Below are positions 62,201 to 64,000 of a DNA stretch of 64,000 bases, piece after piece; position 1 is the stretch's first letter, and each line of letters opens with the position of its first letter. The stretch comes from UBA4459 sp963776205 (GTDB lineage Bacteria; Bacteroidota; Bacteroidia; Bacteroidales; F082). The stretch covers positions 1 through 64,000 of the forward strand of contig CAVZLR010000001.1 of NCBI GenBank assembly GCA_963776205.1, in the 5' to 3' direction. The notes beneath the pieces were generated by a model. The model was not told the origin of the DNA and did not search any database. It saw only the letters and a program-made list of their open reading frames with translations. Both the position numbers and the translations under genes were made by a program.

Positions 62201-62872
62201 TTATTTGAAAAAGTAAATACAAACAGGAATAGTTATATAACCTATTGTGATTACAATGGCAATAAAGTGGCTCAACCACTTGATGAAGGGTGTATATTTA
62301 TCATTGTTCAATCCCAATGATTGAAACGCGGATTGAAACGCATGATCGAGGTGAAAACCAAGAAATAAAAGTGCCAGTACATAAAACAGCACGTAGCCAC
62401 CCATTTTAAATTTTTCTATTACAAGAATTCCCATGTCTTCCATACCAGCTAAATCACCACTATGAATTTCAGGAACTGTTCCGCCTATTTTTTTCACAAA
62501 GAAATCGGCCATGTGTATCGCCAGAAAAACCATGATGATGATACCTGTATGGATCATGAACTTGGAAAAGAAGGATGTTTCTGAAATGGCTTTTTTATTG
62601 TACCGTTTCGGACGCGACATCCAATTCTTAATTTGAAGGATGAAGCCAAATACTATATGGATAGCAAATCCACCAAACAATACCCACTGAAAAGTTTGAA
62701 TGAAAACATTCGTACCCATAAAGTGTGCTGCTGTATTGAAGAGCCCCCTGCCATCATCAAGCAATACCAATAGGTTAATGCTCAGGTGCACAAGAAGAAA
62801 TGTCAACAGGAACAATCCTGCCAGCGACATGATATACTTCTTGGTTAAAGAAGAGTAAAGTTTCATACTCAT
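62201..62872 (-). CDS. sdhC: Succinate dehydrogenase / fumarate reductase cytochrome b subunit
   Basis: 223 residues with five hydrophobic segments and histidines suitable for two haems (LLVHLSINLL, GGFAIHIVFGF, VFLAIHMADF, LGFHLDHAFQS). A single large cytochrome subunit marks a type B complex that couples quinone and fumarate/succinate at the inner membrane. First gene of sdhC-A-B; two ATGs two codons apart (62872, 62866) are possible starts. A -7 box lies 64 bases upstream. Confidence 0.94.
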   Translation of the reverse strand: MSMKLYSSLTKKYIMSLAGLFLLTFLLVHLSINLLVLLDDGRGLFNTAAHFMGTNVFIQTFQWVLFGGFAIHIVFGFILQIKNWMSRPKRYNKKAISETSFFSKFMIHTGIIIMVFLAIHMADFFVKKIGGTVPEIHSGDLAGMEDMGILVIEKFKMGGYVLFYVLALLFLGFHLDHAFQSAFQSLGLNNDKYTPFIKWLSHFIAIVITIGYITIPVCIYFFK

Positions 62873-62914
62873 AACTGAAAACTATTTACCAGATTATTAT
62901 TAATTCGAATTTCT

Positions 62915-62922
62915 TACATTTG
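62915..62922 (+). promoter_or_regulatory. -7 promoter element for the aminopeptidase P gene
   Basis: TACATTTG on the plus strand matches TAnnTTTG, 85 bases before the ATG at 63008. Confidence 0.4.
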
Positions 62923-62935
62923 CTCAAAGCACCAA

Positions 62936-62943
62936 CAAATATA
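62936..62943 (-). promoter_or_regulatory. -7 promoter element for sdhCAB
   Basis: TATATTTG on the minus strand, 64 bases before the sdhC start. The two divergent boxes cross (the plus-strand box is at 62915-62922), so the transcripts would overlap at their 5' ends. Confidence 0.45.
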
Positions 62944-63007
62944 TCAAAGTATCCGTTAAGGTTTTTTTCGTTTTTATAATTTATAACTAATTTAATTAGT
63001 GCGGCGT

Positions 63008-64000
63008 ATGCGTCATCAACCCATCGAAAATTTGCTGTTTACCTCAAACAGGGAACGCTTTATCCACAGGCTTCCGAAAAATTCAACTGCTCTGCTTTTT
63101 TCAAACGACCAGCACCCCCGTAACGGGGATCAACTGTTTAAATTCAGGCAAAATTCTGATTTATTTTACCTCACGGGAATAGAACAGGAAAAAACCATCC
63201 TGCTTTTAGCTCCTGACTGCCCCAATGAGAAACTGAAAGAAGCGTTGTTCATTATCAAAACAAATGAAAAGTTAGCTACCTGGGAAGGGCACAAATACAC
63301 TAAGGAAGAAACTCGTGACATTTCGGGGATTACAAATATTTTCTGGTTGGACGAATTTGAGGCTTCATTGCGGGAGGCACTCTCATTTACCAAAACTGTG
63401 TTTTTAAATAGCAATGAATATGTAAAATTCTTCAACGAAGTTCCAGATAAAAACCACCGCTTTGCGCTAGACTTTAAAGACAAATACCCATTACATAAGA
63501 TTGAACGAGCCGCGCCAATATTAACTGAATTGAGAACAATCAAATCAGCAGAAGAGATAAACCTCATCCAAAAGGCCTGCGACATTACCAAAAAAGGTTT
63601 TGAAAGGATACTTAAATACGTGAAACCTGGTGTTCATGAGTTTGAAATAGAAGCTGAGATCGATCATGAATTTACTATCAACAGGGCTAATGGACATGGA
63701 TATGCTCCCATTATCGCATCAGGAAAAAATGCATGTGTTCTGCATTATATTGATAATAACGAAGTTTGCTCAGACGGTGATTTACTATTGATGGACTTTG
63801 GTGCTGAATATGCCAATTACACTGCAGATATGAGCAGAACTATACCTGTTAGCGGGAAGTTTACTGAAAGACAGGCAGCTTGTTACGCTTCTGTCTTAAA
63901 CGTTTTTAAAGAGTTGCGAAAATTGTACATTCCAGGAAATTCACCTGACCTTATAAATTCAACCGCAGAAAAACTGATGGAAGCAGAACTAATTAAGCTA
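63008..64000 (+). CDS. Xaa-Pro aminopeptidase (aminopeptidase P), partial
   Basis: The first 331 codons are in the window; the gene runs off the end. From the ATG at 63008: MRHQPIENLLFTSNRERF, then the aminopeptidase P N-terminal domain (FRQNSDLFYLTGIEQEKTIL) and the pitta-bread catalytic domain starting IKSAEEINLIQKACDIT, with GHGYAPIIASGKNACVLHY and LLLMDFGAEYANYTADMSRT supplying the first metal-binding aspartates. It removes N-terminal residues that precede proline. The remaining metal ligands would be beyond base 64000. Confidence 0.92.
   Translation, partial: MRHQPIENLLFTSNRERFIHRLPKNSTALLFSNDQHPRNGDQLFKFRQNSDLFYLTGIEQEKTILLLAPDCPNEKLKEALFIIKTNEKLATWEGHKYTKEETRDISGITNIFWLDEFEASLREALSFTKTVFLNSNEYVKFFNEVPDKNHRFALDFKDKYPLHKIERAAPILTELRTIKSAEEINLIQKACDITKKGFERILKYVKPGVHEFEIEAEIDHEFTINRANGHGYAPIIASGKNACVLHYIDNNEVCSDGDLLLMDFGAEYANYTADMSRTIPVSGKFTERQAACYASVLNVFKELRKLYIPGNSPDLINSTAEKLMEAELIKL

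Noticed and set aside
1..64000. CRISPR arrays, tRNA/rRNA genes, phage or conjugative modules, and restriction or toxin-antitoxin systems.
   Set aside because: Read for direct-repeat arrays, tRNA-like cloverleaf ends and typical protein motifs; none was found in either strand.

Overview
The window is a chromosomal segment of a Bacteroidota bacterium, most likely class Bacteroidia. Evidence: gliding genes (gldF, gldG, gldH), several proteins ending in a type IX secretion (T9SS) type A sorting domain, the MurF-alanine racemase fusion typical of this phylum, the holB-ricT-gldH cluster, an AT-rich sequence without Shine-Dalgarno sites, and matches to the Bacteroidota -7 promoter element TAnnTTTG upstream of more than twenty genes. 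No tRNA, rRNA, CRISPR array, transposase or phage gene was seen. The metabolic genes (NfnAB, a single-cytochrome fumarate reductase/succinate dehydrogenase, NADP-type glutamate dehydrogenase) would suit an anaerobic or facultative chemoheterotroph.

Layout. 1-1629: nfnA-nfnB (nfnB cut by the window edge). 1852-6029: a large PEP/pyruvate-binding protein with receiver domains, divergent from a LuxR-type regulator whose receiver has lost its phosphorylation residues. 6035-10768: obg, pdxA, murF-alr. 10814-23644: a minus-strand block of surface-polymer genes: a lipoprotein, a broken VTC polyphosphate-polymerase-like gene, DUF4956, a CotH-kinase/beta-helix lipoprotein, an AlgJ-like and an MBOAT acyltransferase pair, and a T9SS-exported papain-like protease. 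23736-28373: a T9SS repeat protein, a phosphoesterase, a polyprenyl-phosphate-type glycosyltransferase and the remnants of two membrane-protein genes. 28551-34291: gdhA, an FkbM methyltransferase, then gldF-gldG-DUF4340. 34516-41890: envelope proteins (OmpP1/FadL porin, TPR protein, T9SS PKD protein, metallopeptidase-propeller-barrel protein). 41944-44159: panB-rluA-hemolysin III. 44353-48329: a TonB-dependent receptor, a candidate small RNA and ornithine aminotransferase. 48459-54171: a phospholipase D-like synthase, a TPR protein and yicC-gmk-MDR-nadD. 54178-62872: holB, ricT-gldH-PBP1A and sdhC-A-B. 63008-end: aminopeptidase P, cut by the window edge.

The most unusual points are: a 135-bp leader duplicated in front of gdhA and in front of a truncated membrane-protein gene, each copy with tandem 11-bp repeats exactly 21 bp apart; a probable small RNA of about 115 nt with its own promoter and terminator; the CotH/DUF4956/VTC/acyltransferase block; and a run of frameshifted genes confined to 11-40 kb, while housekeeping genes on both sides are intact.
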